From positions 1 through 64,000 of the forward strand of contig NZ_NRRV01000029.1 of NCBI RefSeq assembly GCF_016583825.1: a DNA stretch of 64,000 bases, read 5' to 3'. Within the stretch, counting starts at the first letter, position 1. Each line of letters begins with the position of its first letter. Shown here one piece after another: positions 45,101 through 53,784 of this stretch. Source of the stretch: Thiohalocapsa halophila. Lineage in GTDB: Bacteria > Pseudomonadota > Gammaproteobacteria > Chromatiales > Chromatiaceae. The notes under the pieces are model-generated. The model was not told the origin of the DNA, did not search any database, and saw only the letters and a program-made list of their open reading frames with translations. Position numbers and translations under genes: made by a program.

Positions 45101-48100
45101 TGTCGCCGGCGCGCAGCCCCACCACCATGGGCTCTGTGTCCTGGCCGCTGCGCAGGGCGACGCGCGACGGATAGGCCGCGTGCGCCAGCGGGGTGCCGTC
45201 CTCACCGAGCAGTTGCCAGGGCTCGCTCTCCGGGCGGCGGCCCTGCACCTGATCGCGTGGCAGGGCCAGCATCGCGCAGGCGACCGGGTTGGCCTCGGTC
45301 ATGACGCCGTCGCCGTCGTAGTAGATCACGCCTTCGCCGATGGTCTCGAACAGGGCGCGGAAGCGCTGCTCGCTCTCGCGCAGCGCTTGCTCGGCGGCCT
45401 TGCGCTCGGTGATGTCGCGGCCGACACCGACGATGGCCACCACTTGGCCCTGCGCGTCCAACACGGCCTTGTCGGACCATTGCAGCCAGCGCCAGCCGTG
45501 CACGGTCTCGGCGCGCTGCTCCATGGTGGCGGCATGGGGCGGTGCGAAAAGCCTGGCCATGGCCTCGGCGGTGGCCTCGCGGTCGTCGGGATGAACCAGG
45601 GGCATGAAGGTCTGGCCGAGGAGCTCCGCCTCGCTGCGCCCGAACATGCGGCAATAGGACGGGCTCACGAACTCGAACCGACCTTCGGTGTCCACGCGCA
45701 CCAAGAGGTCCTCCAGATTGTTCACCACCAGCCGATAGCGCTCCTGCTGCTCACGCAGCGCGGCTTCAATGCGGCGCTGCTCGGTCACGTCCAGCGCCGT
45801 GCCGGCGAAGCGCTGGGGCGTACCGTCGGCGCCGCGCTGCATCCGACCCCGCGCGAGCAGCATGCGCTCGACACCGTCGCGTGCGCAGACGCGAAACTCG
45901 ATGTCGTAATCGTCGTAGGGTGGCTGCTGTGCCGCCAACGCTCGCGCGCGTACCCGTTCCCGGTCGTCTGGATGCACCACCGCCAGGAAGTGATCGAGCG
46001 TGGATGCGACTGCGCCCGGCGCATAGCCGAGCAGTCGGTAGGCCTCGTCGGACCAGTAGCCGGTGCCGTCCATTGCATACGCCCAGCTGCCGAGATGGGC
46101 AATGGCTTGGGCCTCGTTCAGCCGGGCCTCGCTGGCACGCAGCCGCGCCGTGGACTCCACGGTCTCGGTCACGTCCTGCTGCACGCCGATGTAATGCGTC
46201 ACAGTCGCGCCATCACCGTGCACAGGCGACAAGGCCAAGGCGCTCCAGTAGGTGCTGCCGTCCGGCCGCCGGTTGCGAATCACGGCGCTGCACTCCTGGT
46301 CCGCGGCCAGCGCCGCGCGCAGGCGCTCGAGGTCCAGCTGGTCTTCGTCGCCGTCGCGGAGCATGCGCAGATCCTGCCCAAGCAAGGCCTCGGCGCTGTA
46401 GCCGGACACCTCCGTGAAGCCGCGATTCGCATAGGTCACCAAGTGGTCGCGACCGCTGCGCCTGGTCACGACGATGCCGGTGCCGCTCTGAGACAGGGCC
46501 TCCAGCAGCACATGGTGCTCACGGTGCAGCTGGATGGAAGCGAGTCCGAGCCCGGCCAGAGGACGCACCCGCTCGAATACGTCGGTGGAGAAGGTGCCGA
46601 GCCCCGCCGCAGGTATGTCGGTGAGCAGTATCCCCAATGCACTGCCCGTGCGGTCGCAGATCGGGATGGCCCGGCCACTGCACAGGTCCGTCGCCGGTGT
46701 GCCCTCGGCTTCCATCACCTCGGGCGGCACCGCCACGGGTGTACAGGCGACCAGCACCCGCTGCAGAAAAACCTGTGCCGCGGGCGCCGCCAGCCGTCGC
46801 ACCAGGTCCTCGCGTGCATCGGCGGGCAGCCCGGGGCTTGCCACCAGCTCCAGCCGGCTGTTGGCACTGGGCAGCATGAAGCAATGCTGCCCCGGCAGGA
46901 CCCGTTGCAGCTGGCGGCAAAGCGCGTCGGCGAAGGCCGCTGCATTGTCGCCATGGCGCACCAGCCAGGCCAGGCAGTGGGCCTCCAGGTCCAGCAGGGC
47001 GCGCTGGCGTACCTGCTCGTCGCGCTCACGCTGCAGTGCCTCGAAGCTCTCGCCCAGGGACTCCCCCATGGCAGTGACAGCATGGCCAAGCTGCGCGGAT
47101 TCCGCGAACAGGCCCGGGCTGGGGACCGACCAGGGCTGTCCGTCGCGAATGGCCGCCGGCAGGGCCCGGGCGGCGTCCGCCACCGATTGGATCGGCCCGA
47201 CGATGCGCCGGCTCAGCAGGGCCGCCAACAGCACGGCGCCGAGGGCGAGCGCCAACAGGGCGGCGAGCAAGCGCGTGATCCGCTGCTGCACCGCATCGAT
47301 GACGGGCACCGCGCTGACCTCGATGATGAGATCCTGCGGCGGCTCCATGCCCGGCACGGGCAAGGCTGCACGGTAGCGCGAGGCCCGCCAGCGCACCATC
47401 GCCGAGGACTGCGGCTGCGCCGGGAGCACCAGCGCCAGGCCCGGCTCCGCGCTCGGCACAATGGGGCCGGCGGGCAGCGCTTCGCCGAGCGTAACCGCGC
47501 CGCTCGCGCGCTCCGCCAGAAAGAGGCGTGGCGCGGCACCCAATCGTGTATGCCGCTCGGCCGCCGCGTTCAGGCGCCGAAGCTCAGCGGCCAGCTGCGC
47601 CGGGCTCGCCGCCGCGGCCTGCGCCAGCTGAGGCACGGCCAGCGCACCGAGCAGCCGCAGCTCGTGCGCCCGATCGGCCTCCAGCAGGGACTTGAGATCG
47701 CTGTTCTCCCAAGCCGTCACCAGCAATGACGGCAGCAGCAACGCCGCCAGCAATAGGCTGAACAACAGCTCGCTCAGCCGCGGCAGCCCGCGGCGCCCTT
47801 GCAGCAGGGCAAGGCCCAGCAGCAGGCTGCCTGCCAGCGCGGCATTGAGGATGCCGTTGAGGGATTGCTTGGCGGCGATCAACAGCGTCGGCAGCCAGCC
47901 CATGCCGAGCGGGCCGTGATAGAACACCAGCACCAGCGGGATGCCGATGAGCACCCAGTACAGCGCCGCAGAGATCGCCAGCGGCGGCAGCGGCCGACCG
48001 CGCCGTTGCGCCCAGCGACGATGCAGCGCGACCGCGAGGGCCTCCAGGGCAAAGATGAGCAGCGCGTAGGGATGATCCCAGAGCACCAGCGTATAGGCGC

Positions 48101-48356
48101 CGGCGGCGATGGCCACCGCGAGCCCCGGCAGGAGACCCAGGCGGGCCACGGCCACCAAAGCTGCGATGGAGCCGAACAGCACCTCGACACCGAAGAACAG
48201 GGATACGCTGAAGACGTTGCCCAGCACCCCGAGGCCGGCCAACAGCAGTGTCTCAAGCAGCATTGACCGCCATGGCCGCTGGCTGGGCGGGGGGTCTAGC
48301 GCCGTGCCGGCGGGCTGGTGCGGGCTGGTGGCCCCGCGCGCGAGTGGACTTGGCAT
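42117..48356 (-). CDS. Giant multi-PAS hybrid histidine kinase
   Basis: This is a 2079-residue membrane sensor kinase. In order: six or so helices (about 33-215), a periplasmic segment, another helix near 360-385 and a HAMP-like linker. Next come a GAF-like region (about 440-600), seven PAS repeats (about 620-1510) and a second GAF-like region to 1670. The kinase core has LASGVAHDFNNLLGVLDI (His near 1692) and HATPase boxes (NLALNARDAMPDG; DDGSGMTPE; GHGLGLFMVKEF). A receiver follows (about 1937-2060, LRVLVVDDDPR; phosphoacceptor Asp in LVLTDVAMPVLDG). HDFNN kinases often act without DNA-binding partners. It is the last gene of a four-gene signalling operon. The start may instead be Met32 (48263), just before the first helix. 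Confidence 0.92.
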   Translation of the reverse strand: MPSPLARGATSPHQPAGTALDPPPSQRPWRSMLLETLLLAGLGVLGNVFSVSLFFGVEVLFGSIAALVAVARLGLLPGLAVAIAAGAYTLVLWDHPYALLIFALEALAVALHRRWAQRRGRPLPPLAISAALYWVLIGIPLVLVFYHGPLGMGWLPTLLIAAKQSLNGILNAALAGSLLLGLALLQGRRGLPRLSELLFSLLLAALLLPSLLVTAWENSDLKSLLEADRAHELRLLGALAVPQLAQAAAASPAQLAAELRRLNAAAERHTRLGAAPRLFLAERASGAVTLGEALPAGPIVPSAEPGLALVLPAQPQSSAMVRWRASRYRAALPVPGMEPPQDLIIEVSAVPVIDAVQQRITRLLAALLALALGAVLLAALLSRRIVGPIQSVADAARALPAAIRDGQPWSVPSPGLFAESAQLGHAVTAMGESLGESFEALQRERDEQVRQRALLDLEAHCLAWLVRHGDNAAAFADALCRQLQRVLPGQHCFMLPSANSRLELVASPGLPADAREDLVRRLAAPAAQVFLQRVLVACTPVAVPPEVMEAEGTPATDLCSGRAIPICDRTGSALGILLTDIPAAGLGTFSTDVFERVRPLAGLGLASIQLHREHHVLLEALSQSGTGIVVTRRSGRDHLVTYANRGFTEVSGYSAEALLGQDLRMLRDGDEDQLDLERLRAALAADQECSAVIRNRRPDGSTYWSALALSPVHGDGATVTHYIGVQQDVTETVESTARLRASEARLNEAQAIAHLGSWAYAMDGTGYWSDEAYRLLGYAPGAVASTLDHFLAVVHPDDRERVRARALAAQQPPYDDYDIEFRVCARDGVERMLLARGRMQRGADGTPQRFAGTALDVTEQRRIEAALREQQERYRLVVNNLEDLLVRVDTEGRFEFVSPSYCRMFGRSEAELLGQTFMPLVHPDDREATAEAMARLFAPPHAATMEQRAETVHGWRWLQWSDKAVLDAQGQVVAIVGVGRDITERKAAEQALRESEQRFRALFETIGEGVIYYDGDGVMTEANPVACAMLALPRDQVQGRRPESEPWQLLGEDGTPLAHAAYPSRVALRSGQDTEPMVVGLRAGDSVRWLLAKAHPETAPGAARPHRVFVTFADITSLLETQLRLQAIIDSSPHGIVELGLHDRRVLCCNTAMERLFGYPPGGLIGLGAEDLHPPGLEPQLVADLGMAADDADAGSLNVPLYVPCRRRDGGVFHCKIAPGLMQLGAVRTLTAFFTDVTLEYQSRNALEDSRQALLGAQALAHIGSWEYDIAADDLQWSPEVYRIFEQDPASFGASFDAFQTVVHPDDRESLRRAYAAATEHGAAHDLVHRLLLPDGRIKWVHERAAFEHAADGQAIRARGTVQDITERHLAQQRLRESRERLSAIFDNAPMGIALLDEQRRLLMVNRALAGLLGRSPDALRDTVLDSLIHPDDLPANQAQFSDLLTGRRTDYRLTERYLRPDGRVVWGDLRMALLPAGGDAPPTPLAMVEDVTELHEARERRRALEGKLSAYTARLEDLLDLVNQALPPEHQLQALLRLACRALDLTGAGVGTLRDDAHQPELIASIDTARGSASPASLAVPPALLDAARAQPGKPVVDCDLPADGAAAAGQDCHIALAFAGDDAPEAQREQLLLVLWGEQAELALDEPLWQLLRLVAQRIAAVRAQERLQHYLVQAKERETIGHLASGVAHDFNNLLGVLDINLLYIEDALAAVQDEDPELPQVLEETRSALGQAKVVASGMLSMSRAGGVPLALVPLDTTIGELAGILHHMLPAGIRLETAIPAGLAAWSNGAFLQAALLNLALNARDAMPDGGTLRITARSRRWDGCGALAVGDLAAGDYVELSVQDDGSGMTPETQASIFEPLFSTKAKRRGHGLGLFMVKEFVLRSGAGLAVESARGQGTRFRLLLPTQPSPDLTQEPMDNAPQTDSVAGLRVLVVDDDPRVRDGVARVLTRAGMTTRLAEHGELALERLRADPGVDLVLTDVAMPVLDGLALKERLAVERPGLPVLLMTGQYATPDRAGADADADAALPILRKPLEQAQLFAAIRTATPGGQPKVGPPSEDPRGSAAPTDAPA

Positions 48357-48377
48357 GGACGGGGATTGGGTGCTGTC

Positions 48378-48800
48378 TTAGCAGGCGGCGGCCGGGTCCG
48401 GCGGCGCCGGGGCACCGAGCAGGGCCTCCAGGCGCGCGCGCAGGGCCTCCGGGCGGAAGGGCTTGTGCAGCGTCGCATCGGCGCCGAGCGCCGCCCCCAT
48501 GGCCAGCACGTTGGTGGCCTCGCCCTGGATGATGTCGCCGGACACCGCGATGATGCGCATCTGCGGCGCCAGCTGGCGCGCGCGGGCGATGACCTCGAAG
48601 CCGTCCAGATGCGGCATGTAGATGTCGACAATCAGCAGATCGGGTGGATCGCGCCCGATGCTGGCGAGCGATTCACGGGCATCGCTGAAGGTCTCGCAGC
48701 GGAATCCCCAACGCGGCAGCAGCCGCAGGCTCGCCTGAAGTAGGCGCGGATCATCGTCGAGCACCTGCACCCTGGGTGCGGTGGCTGTGGCATCGGTCAT
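48378..48800 (-). CDS. Stand-alone receiver-domain response regulator
   Basis: This 140-residue protein is a single receiver domain: VQVLDDDPRLLQ (acidic pocket), LLIVDIYMPHLDG (phosphoacceptor Asp) and HKPFRPEAL (conserved Lys). It has no output domain. It lies between the EAL protein and the giant kinase, 21 bp before the kinase, and may shuttle phosphate between them. ATG at 48800 (MTDATATAPRV) is chosen; 48809 is possible. Confidence 0.92.
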   Translation of the reverse strand: MTDATATAPRVQVLDDDPRLLQASLRLLPRWGFRCETFSDARESLASIGRDPPDLLIVDIYMPHLDGFEVIARARQLAPQMRIIAVSGDIIQGEATNVLAMGAALGADATLHKPFRPEALRARLEALLGAPAPPDPAAAC

Positions 48801-48836
48801 GAGCGGCAACTCCCCTCGGATCCGGGCCGAAGTTGG

Positions 48837-49997
48837 TCAGGTTTTGGGCCCGAAGCGACTCACCAATTCCGCCAGCGGCATCGGCGCGCCGAACAGATAG
48901 CCCTGGAGGCGGTCCACACCGGCCTCGCAGAGCCACTGCGCTTGGGCAATGGTCTCCACACCCTCGGCGACCACGTGCAGCCCCAGGCTCTCGCACATCG
49001 CGAGGATGGCGGCGAGCAGGCGCTCGGCCTTATTCGAGTCGAACAGCTCGGCAACGAAGCACAGATCGACCTTGACGGTGTCATACGGCAGCTCGGCCAG
49101 TGCGCGGATACTGGAATAGCCGGTACCGAAGTCGTCCATGGCCAGAGACGCCCCCAGCAGACGCAGCTGCGCGCCCAGCTCGCGCACAGACTGGGAGTCG
49201 GCGAGGCTCGCGCTCTCGGTGAGCTCGACGCGCACGCCGCAGCAGTCTTGAAGGCCGTCCACGAGCCGGCGCACCAGGGCCGCCGTGAGGGCGACGTCCA
49301 GCTGGACAACGCTGAGGTTCACGGACAGATGATCCAGCGCCAGACCGGAGAGTCTGTCCTTTGCGGCCAGCAGGCGCTCGAACAGGGCCTCGGTCAGCGG
49401 CAGGATCAGGCCCGCCGACTCCGCCAGGGGAATGACCTGCTGGGCACTGAGCACCGCGCCGCTCGGCAGGCGCAGCCGGGTCAGCACCTCGGCATCTTTG
49501 AGGCTCCCGTCACCGCCGACGATGGGCTGAAAGAAGGGCTCGATACAGCCGTCGCGAATGGCGGCGGCGAGGGCTTCGACATCCAGCCCCGGCGCTGCCC
49601 CGGCGCCGGCCGCAGCCGTCGGCCGCATTGCCGGCGCGAGTCGCGCCAACAGCGGCGGCAGGTCACGCACCATGGCACCCTTGCTCACGGCCCCGCGGAC
49701 CTCGAGCCCGCTGGCACTTGCGATACGCCGGGCGGTGTCCAGCAGCTCATCGCCATGCCCGGACAGCAGCACCAGCGGCGTGCTCAGGCCCTGCTGACTC
49801 AGCCACCGGACCACGTCCAGCCCGGTCTCCTGCCCCAGCTCCAGGTCGAGCACCACCAGCTCCGGCGGATGGTGCAGCACGTCTTCCTTGAAGGATGCGG
49901 CCGTGGCGTGATAGCGCAGGTCATGGCCGAGGCGACCGGCGAAGCGCCGCAGCGTCCGCTCCATGCGGGGATCGTCATCGAGACAGGTGAGCTGCAT
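48837..49997 (-). CDS. Receiver-EAL domain protein (putative cyclic-di-GMP phosphodiesterase)
   Basis: This 386-residue cytoplasmic protein has an N-terminal receiver (LTCLDDDPRMERTLRRFAG; phosphoacceptor in VLDLELGQETG) and a C-terminal EAL domain. The signature EAL is EVL (DAEVLTRL), a tolerated variant. Catalytic motifs NLSV, ELTES, MDDFGTGYSS and KVD, VVAEGVET, LQGYLFGAPMP are present, so it may be active. In the operon it links the kinase to cyclic-di-GMP. The start at 49997 (MQLTCLDDDPRM) is favoured over 50135. Confidence 0.9.
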   Translation of the reverse strand: MQLTCLDDDPRMERTLRRFAGRLGHDLRYHATAASFKEDVLHHPPELVVLDLELGQETGLDVVRWLSQQGLSTPLVLLSGHGDELLDTARRIASASGLEVRGAVSKGAMVRDLPPLLARLAPAMRPTAAAGAGAAPGLDVEALAAAIRDGCIEPFFQPIVGGDGSLKDAEVLTRLRLPSGAVLSAQQVIPLAESAGLILPLTEALFERLLAAKDRLSGLALDHLSVNLSVVQLDVALTAALVRRLVDGLQDCCGVRVELTESASLADSQSVRELGAQLRLLGASLAMDDFGTGYSSIRALAELPYDTVKVDLCFVAELFDSNKAERLLAAILAMCESLGLHVVAEGVETIAQAQWLCEAGVDRLQGYLFGAPMPLAELVSRFGPKT

Positions 49998-50025
49998 ACT
50001 GGCTCCGGTCGGGACTTCCTCCCTC

Positions 50026-50466
50026 TTAGGATGCGCGATACAGGGCATGCGAATCTGAGATGTCGCTCGCGGCAAGCACCAGCACCGCGAGCAGCTCGGC
50101 ACCGTCCACCGGTGACGGCAGCACGTAGTCGGCACCGAGCAGACCTCTCAACGGCGCGAAGCGCCCGGGGTCATTGGCGCGGATCAGGGGCGAGAAGCCG
50201 ATGATGACCAGCCCCGGGCTGCGCGCTCGGGCCAGGCGCAGCCAATCGCGCTCAGCGCGAAGTGCGGTCACCAACAGGTCCGGGGCACCAGCGCCGCGCG
50301 CACCGCCTTGCATGGCGGTGACGGCGCCCCGGGCATCGGCGTAGGCACGGCAATGGATGCCCGCCGCCTCCAGGAGCCGGCAAAGCCATGCGCGCTCGCG
50401 CGCATCCGGCGCTGCGACGGATACCGCCAGCCGACCCGCCGCCCAGTTCTCAAGTCCACTCATCAT
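50026..50466 (-). CDS. Degenerate receiver-like protein
   Basis: This 146-residue protein has the rhythm of a receiver fold (AVSVAAPDARERAWLCRLLEAAGI; PDLLVTALRAERDWLRLARA; LVIIGFSPLI; LLGADYVLPSPVDGAELL). The acidic pocket, the phosphoacceptor Asp (LLVTAL) and the conserved Lys are missing. It is probably a pseudo-receiver that cannot be phosphorylated. It heads the four-gene operon and is divergent from the OmpR-type regulator at 50661. The start may be either of two Mets (50466, 50463). Confidence 0.7.
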   Translation of the reverse strand: MMSGLENWAAGRLAVSVAAPDARERAWLCRLLEAAGIHCRAYADARGAVTAMQGGARGAGAPDLLVTALRAERDWLRLARARSPGLVIIGFSPLIRANDPGRFAPLRGLLGADYVLPSPVDGAELLAVLVLAASDISDSHALYRAS

Positions 50467-50660
50467 CCTGGTCCAGCGGTCTAGGAGATCACAGCGTTGT
50501 GACTCAGAGCTTAGTCAGGCAGAGCGGCGCCGTCTGTTAATTATTGTAAGACTGTGGACGAGGCAAGCACCGGTTCGGTTATCTTGAGCTGTTGGTCACG
50601 TCACCAAGCGGGCCGGCAGGATCGACAGACCAGCCCGGGCGATTATGGAGAGAGGGCGCC

Positions 50661-51368
50661 ATGTCGGCGGACGCACGCATCATCATCGTCGAAGACCATC
50701 TTCCCTTGGCCAGGGCGGTCGCGCGCTGGCTGCGCGCCCGGCGCTTTGACACGGCGATCGCCGCCGGGCTCCGCGAGTTTCGCGAGCACTATCGCGGTGG
50801 CGGCGCCGACTTGGTGCTGCTGGATCTCAACCTGGGGGCGGACGACGGGCTGACGTTGGCGCAGGAGCTTGGCGGGGAGGCCCAGGTCGGACTGATCATC
50901 ATGACCGGCCGCGATCAGCTGGACGACCGGGTGCGCGGCCTCGACGCCGGCGCCGACGATTACCTCGTCAAGCCCTTTGCGCTGGAAGAGCTGGGCGCGC
51001 GCGTGCGGGCGGTGCTGCGGCGGCGCCTGCGGCTGCCGAGCGCCGAGGGCATCGTTCGCTTGGGTCCGGTGGAGCTGGATCTGCCGCGCCGCGAAGTGCG
51101 CTGTCAGGGACATCCCAAGCCGGTGCGCCTGACCGAGCGCCAACGCGATATTCTGCGGCGCCTCATGGCCACCGCCGGCGACACCGTCGAGCGCGACGAG
51201 CTGCTGCCGCACGCCCAGTGGGAGCCGGGCGACCGCTCCGTGGACGTGCATGTGAGCGGCATCCGCCGCAAGCTCACCGCTGCCGGAATGACCATGCTGC
51301 AGATCTCGCCGGTGCGCAGCCGCGGCTACCGCCTCGACCTGCTCGACTCACGGGAGGCGGCGCACTAG
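50661..51368 (+). CDS. OmpR/PhoB-type response regulator
   Basis: This 235-residue regulator has a receiver (IIIVEDHLPLARAVARWL; LVLLDLNLGADDG with the phospho-Asp; DYLVKPFALEELGAR) and a winged-helix output domain (VELDLPRREVRCQG; RLTERQRDILRRL; DVHVSGIRRKL; SRGYRL). GAGAGAGG precedes the ATG at 50661. It is divergent from the pseudo-receiver operon and convergent with a histidine kinase. Its cognate kinase cannot be assigned from position alone, but the giant kinase operon is the nearest divergent unit. Confidence 0.92.
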   Translation: MSADARIIIVEDHLPLARAVARWLRARRFDTAIAAGLREFREHYRGGGADLVLLDLNLGADDGLTLAQELGGEAQVGLIIMTGRDQLDDRVRGLDAGADDYLVKPFALEELGARVRAVLRRRLRLPSAEGIVRLGPVELDLPRREVRCQGHPKPVRLTERQRDILRRLMATAGDTVERDELLPHAQWEPGDRSVDVHVSGIRRKLTAAGMTMLQISPVRSRGYRLDLLDSREAAH

Positions 51369-51451
51369 GACCAGAGATCATCGAGACGCGTCGGCCCGTG
51401 GCCCGGCTCGGTTTGGGCACCGAGCGTTGCGTGCGTCGCGCATCGCCCGGC

Positions 51452-53011
51452 TCAAGCGCTGCCATCGCCGTCGCGGCCATTGCCCGCCACAGCCCCGGCG
51501 GGTAGCTGCAGCAGCACCCGCAGTCCGGGACCGGCATCCTCCAACCGCAGCCGGGCGCCGTGCAGCTGTGCCACCGCCTGCACCAGGCTCAAGCCCAGAC
51601 CATGGCCCGGGGCCGAGCGGCTCGCGTCGACGCGGTAGAAGCGCTGCAGCACTTTGCCGCGCAGCTCGGGCGGGATGCCGGGGCCGGAGTCGGCGACGCC
51701 GAGCACCACGCCGCCGCGGGCAGGGGCCGCCGTGAGCTGGATGTGCCCACCGGCCGGGGTGTACTTGATGGCATTGTCCAGCAGGTTCGCCAGCGCCTGA
51801 AAGAGCAGGTCGCGGTCGCCGTGAATGCGCCCGACGCCGGGCTCGCCTGCGCCCGCCTGCGGCTGCGCCGGCGACACCCTGAGCTGCTGCTCCTTGTCCG
51901 CCGCCAGCGGCTCGTAGAGCTCGGCCACATCGTGCAGCAGCACCACCGGGTCCAGATCGGCGAAGGCAGCGCGGCGGCTGCCGGACTCGACCCGGGCGAT
52001 GCGCAGCAGGGCGTTGAAGGCACCCAGCAGCTCTTCGGCATCGGTGATGGCCTCGTCGATGCCCTCGGCGGCCTCGGGGCCGAGATCGGTGTCGCGCAGC
52101 TGGCTCAGCTTGGTGTGCAGCCGCGACAACGGGGTGCGCAGATCGTGGGCGATGTTGTCCGACACCTGCCGGACGCTCGTCATCAGGGTCTCGATGCGCG
52201 CCAGCATGCGGTTCAGGTTGACCGCGAGCTGATCGAGCTCGTCGCCGCTGTCGTCGGTGGGAATGCGCCGGGACAGGTCGCCCTCCATGATCTCGCGGCC
52301 CACTTGGTTGACGGCCTCGATGCGGCGCACCACGCCGGCGCTCATCAGCCAGCCGCCGGCGAGCGCCAGCGCCACGGTCATGGCGAGACCCCAGCCGAGG
52401 GCGTCGCGGATCAGCCCCCGGATGGCCGTGAGCTCGCGCACATCCCGGCCCACCAGCAGATGCAAGCCGCCGCGCAGGCGAAACACCTTGCCGCGGGCGG
52501 CATGCTCTTCCCCCAGCGCGGCGCCTGCATCCAGGGCATCGCGCAGCCGGAAGTCGATCCAGCCGTCGCGGTCCGGCTCCACGTCCGGCCAGGCGTCGAT
52601 GTTGCCGACCAGCGGGCGGTATTCGGTATCGGCGAGCAGATAGACGCCGGCACCCGTGGGCCGCTGGGCGCTGCGCTGGGCCAGCAGCGTGGTGAGACCG
52701 GAGAGACCCCGGCGGCGGTACTGCTCGGCGAGGCCCTGGATCTCGGCCTCGATGGTGGCGTCGGTCTGCCGGGCCATGTAGCCGGCGGTGGACCAGTAGA
52801 TGAAGCCGAGCAGCGCCACCACCGAGCCCGCGAGCAGCACCGCATACAGCAGCGCCAAGCGGAAGGTGAAGCTCGCGAGCACCTCCCGCGGGCGGGTCAG
52901 CGGCCAGCCGACGCGGCGCTTGGGTATCGGCTCGGCCGGCGCCGCGGGCGCAGCCGCCGCGTTTTCGGCGCCGCCCGCGCGCTGCGGGCCGGGGCTCACG
53001 TCAGGGCTCAC
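51452..53011 (-). CDS. Membrane sensor histidine kinase with HAMP
   Basis: This 519-residue kinase has one helix near 45-67 (FTFRLALLYAVLLAGSVVAL), a periplasmic sensor of about 145 residues, a second helix near 212-232 and a HAMP domain. The HisKA box is VSDNIAHDLRTPLSRLHTKL, and the ATPase boxes are NLLDNAIKYTPAGGH, GVADSGPGIPPELRGKV and GHGLGLSLVQAV. Its start overlaps the end of the regulator gene by 11 bp, implying an operon with that regulator. The order protease, regulator, kinase suggests an envelope-stress circuit. Confidence 0.93.
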   Translation of the reverse strand: MSPDVSPGPQRAGGAENAAAAPAAPAEPIPKRRVGWPLTRPREVLASFTFRLALLYAVLLAGSVVALLGFIYWSTAGYMARQTDATIEAEIQGLAEQYRRRGLSGLTTLLAQRSAQRPTGAGVYLLADTEYRPLVGNIDAWPDVEPDRDGWIDFRLRDALDAGAALGEEHAARGKVFRLRGGLHLLVGRDVRELTAIRGLIRDALGWGLAMTVALALAGGWLMSAGVVRRIEAVNQVGREIMEGDLSRRIPTDDSGDELDQLAVNLNRMLARIETLMTSVRQVSDNIAHDLRTPLSRLHTKLSQLRDTDLGPEAAEGIDEAITDAEELLGAFNALLRIARVESGSRRAAFADLDPVVLLHDVAELYEPLAADKEQQLRVSPAQPQAGAGEPGVGRIHGDRDLLFQALANLLDNAIKYTPAGGHIQLTAAPARGGVVLGVADSGPGIPPELRGKVLQRFYRVDASRSAPGHGLGLSLVQAVAQLHGARLRLEDAGPGLRVLLQLPAGAVAGNGRDGDGSA

Positions 53012-53678
53012 GGATCACATAGCCGGCACCGCGCACGGTTTGCAGCAGGGGCTCGTCGAAGTCGCGATCGATCTTGCCGCGCAGACGGCTGACATGGACG
53101 TCGATGACGTTGGTCTGCGGGTCGAAATGATAATCCCAGACGTGCTCCAGCAGCATGGTGCGGGTCACCACCTGGCCGGCATGGCGCATCAGGTACTCAA
53201 GCAGGCGGAACTCCCGCGGCTGCAGGGGGATCTTCTTGCCGGCCCGGGTCACCTCGCGGGTGAGCAAGTCCAGCTCTAGATCGCCCACCTGGAAGTGGGT
53301 CTGGGGCTGGTCCTCGGGAACGGCCCGGCGCTGCAGGGCCTCGATGCGCGCATGCAGCTCGGAGAAGGCGAAGGGCTTGACCAGATAATCGTCACCCCCG
53401 GCACGCAGTCCCTCGACCCGATCATCCACCTCGCCCAGGGCGCTCAAAATCAGCACGGGCGTGCGGTTGTCGGACGCGCGCAGGGTGCGCAGCACGCCCA
53501 GGCCGTCCAGGGAGGGCAGCATGCGGTCGATGACCAGCACGTCGTAGTCGTTGGCGGCCGCGAGCAACAGCCCGTCGCGCCCGTCCGCGGCATGGTCCAC
53601 GGTGGCGCCCACCTCGCGCAGGGCCTTGGTCAGATAGGCGGCGAGCTGCTCGTCGTCTTCGATGATCAGGACGCGCAT
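53001..53678 (-). CDS. OmpR-type response regulator of the protease-linked pair
   Basis: This 225-residue regulator has receiver motifs VLIIEDDEQLAAYLTKAL, LVIDRMLPSLDGLGVLR (Asp) and DYLVKPFAFSELHAR, then a winged helix with LQPREFRLLEYLMRHAG and NVIDVHVSRLRGKIDR. Cognate kinase: the overlapping gene 51452-53011. It lies 106 bp downstream of the DegP-type protease, on the same strand; the gap holds heptamer repeats. Confidence 0.93.
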   Translation of the reverse strand: MRVLIIEDDEQLAAYLTKALREVGATVDHAADGRDGLLLAAANDYDVLVIDRMLPSLDGLGVLRTLRASDNRTPVLILSALGEVDDRVEGLRAGGDDYLVKPFAFSELHARIEALQRRAVPEDQPQTHFQVGDLELDLLTREVTRAGKKIPLQPREFRLLEYLMRHAGQVVTRTMLLEHVWDYHFDPQTNVIDVHVSRLRGKIDRDFDEPLLQTVRGAGYVIREP

Positions 53679-53706
53679 GGGGGAGGAGAGTAGCGAGGGG
53701 GAAGGG

Positions 53707-53734
53707 GCGAGTAGCGAGTAGCGAGTAGCGAGTA
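53707..53734. repeat. Heptamer tandem repeat between protease and regulator genes
   Basis: Four copies of GCGAGTA sit in the 106-bp gap. A partly inverse CTCGTAACTCGTTACT block lies at about 53764-53779, so a hairpin can form. The plan matches the arrays at 38960-39118. Confidence 0.65.
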
Positions 53735-53784
53735 CCGAGGGGCGGTGGCGCTGCCTTCCGCGTCCCTCGTAACTCGTTACTTCT

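Noticed and set aside
43869-47729. 1286-residue plus-strand open frame
   Set aside because: It is the antisense of the giant kinase gene; composition is His/Gln/Arg-rich shadow coding with no domains.
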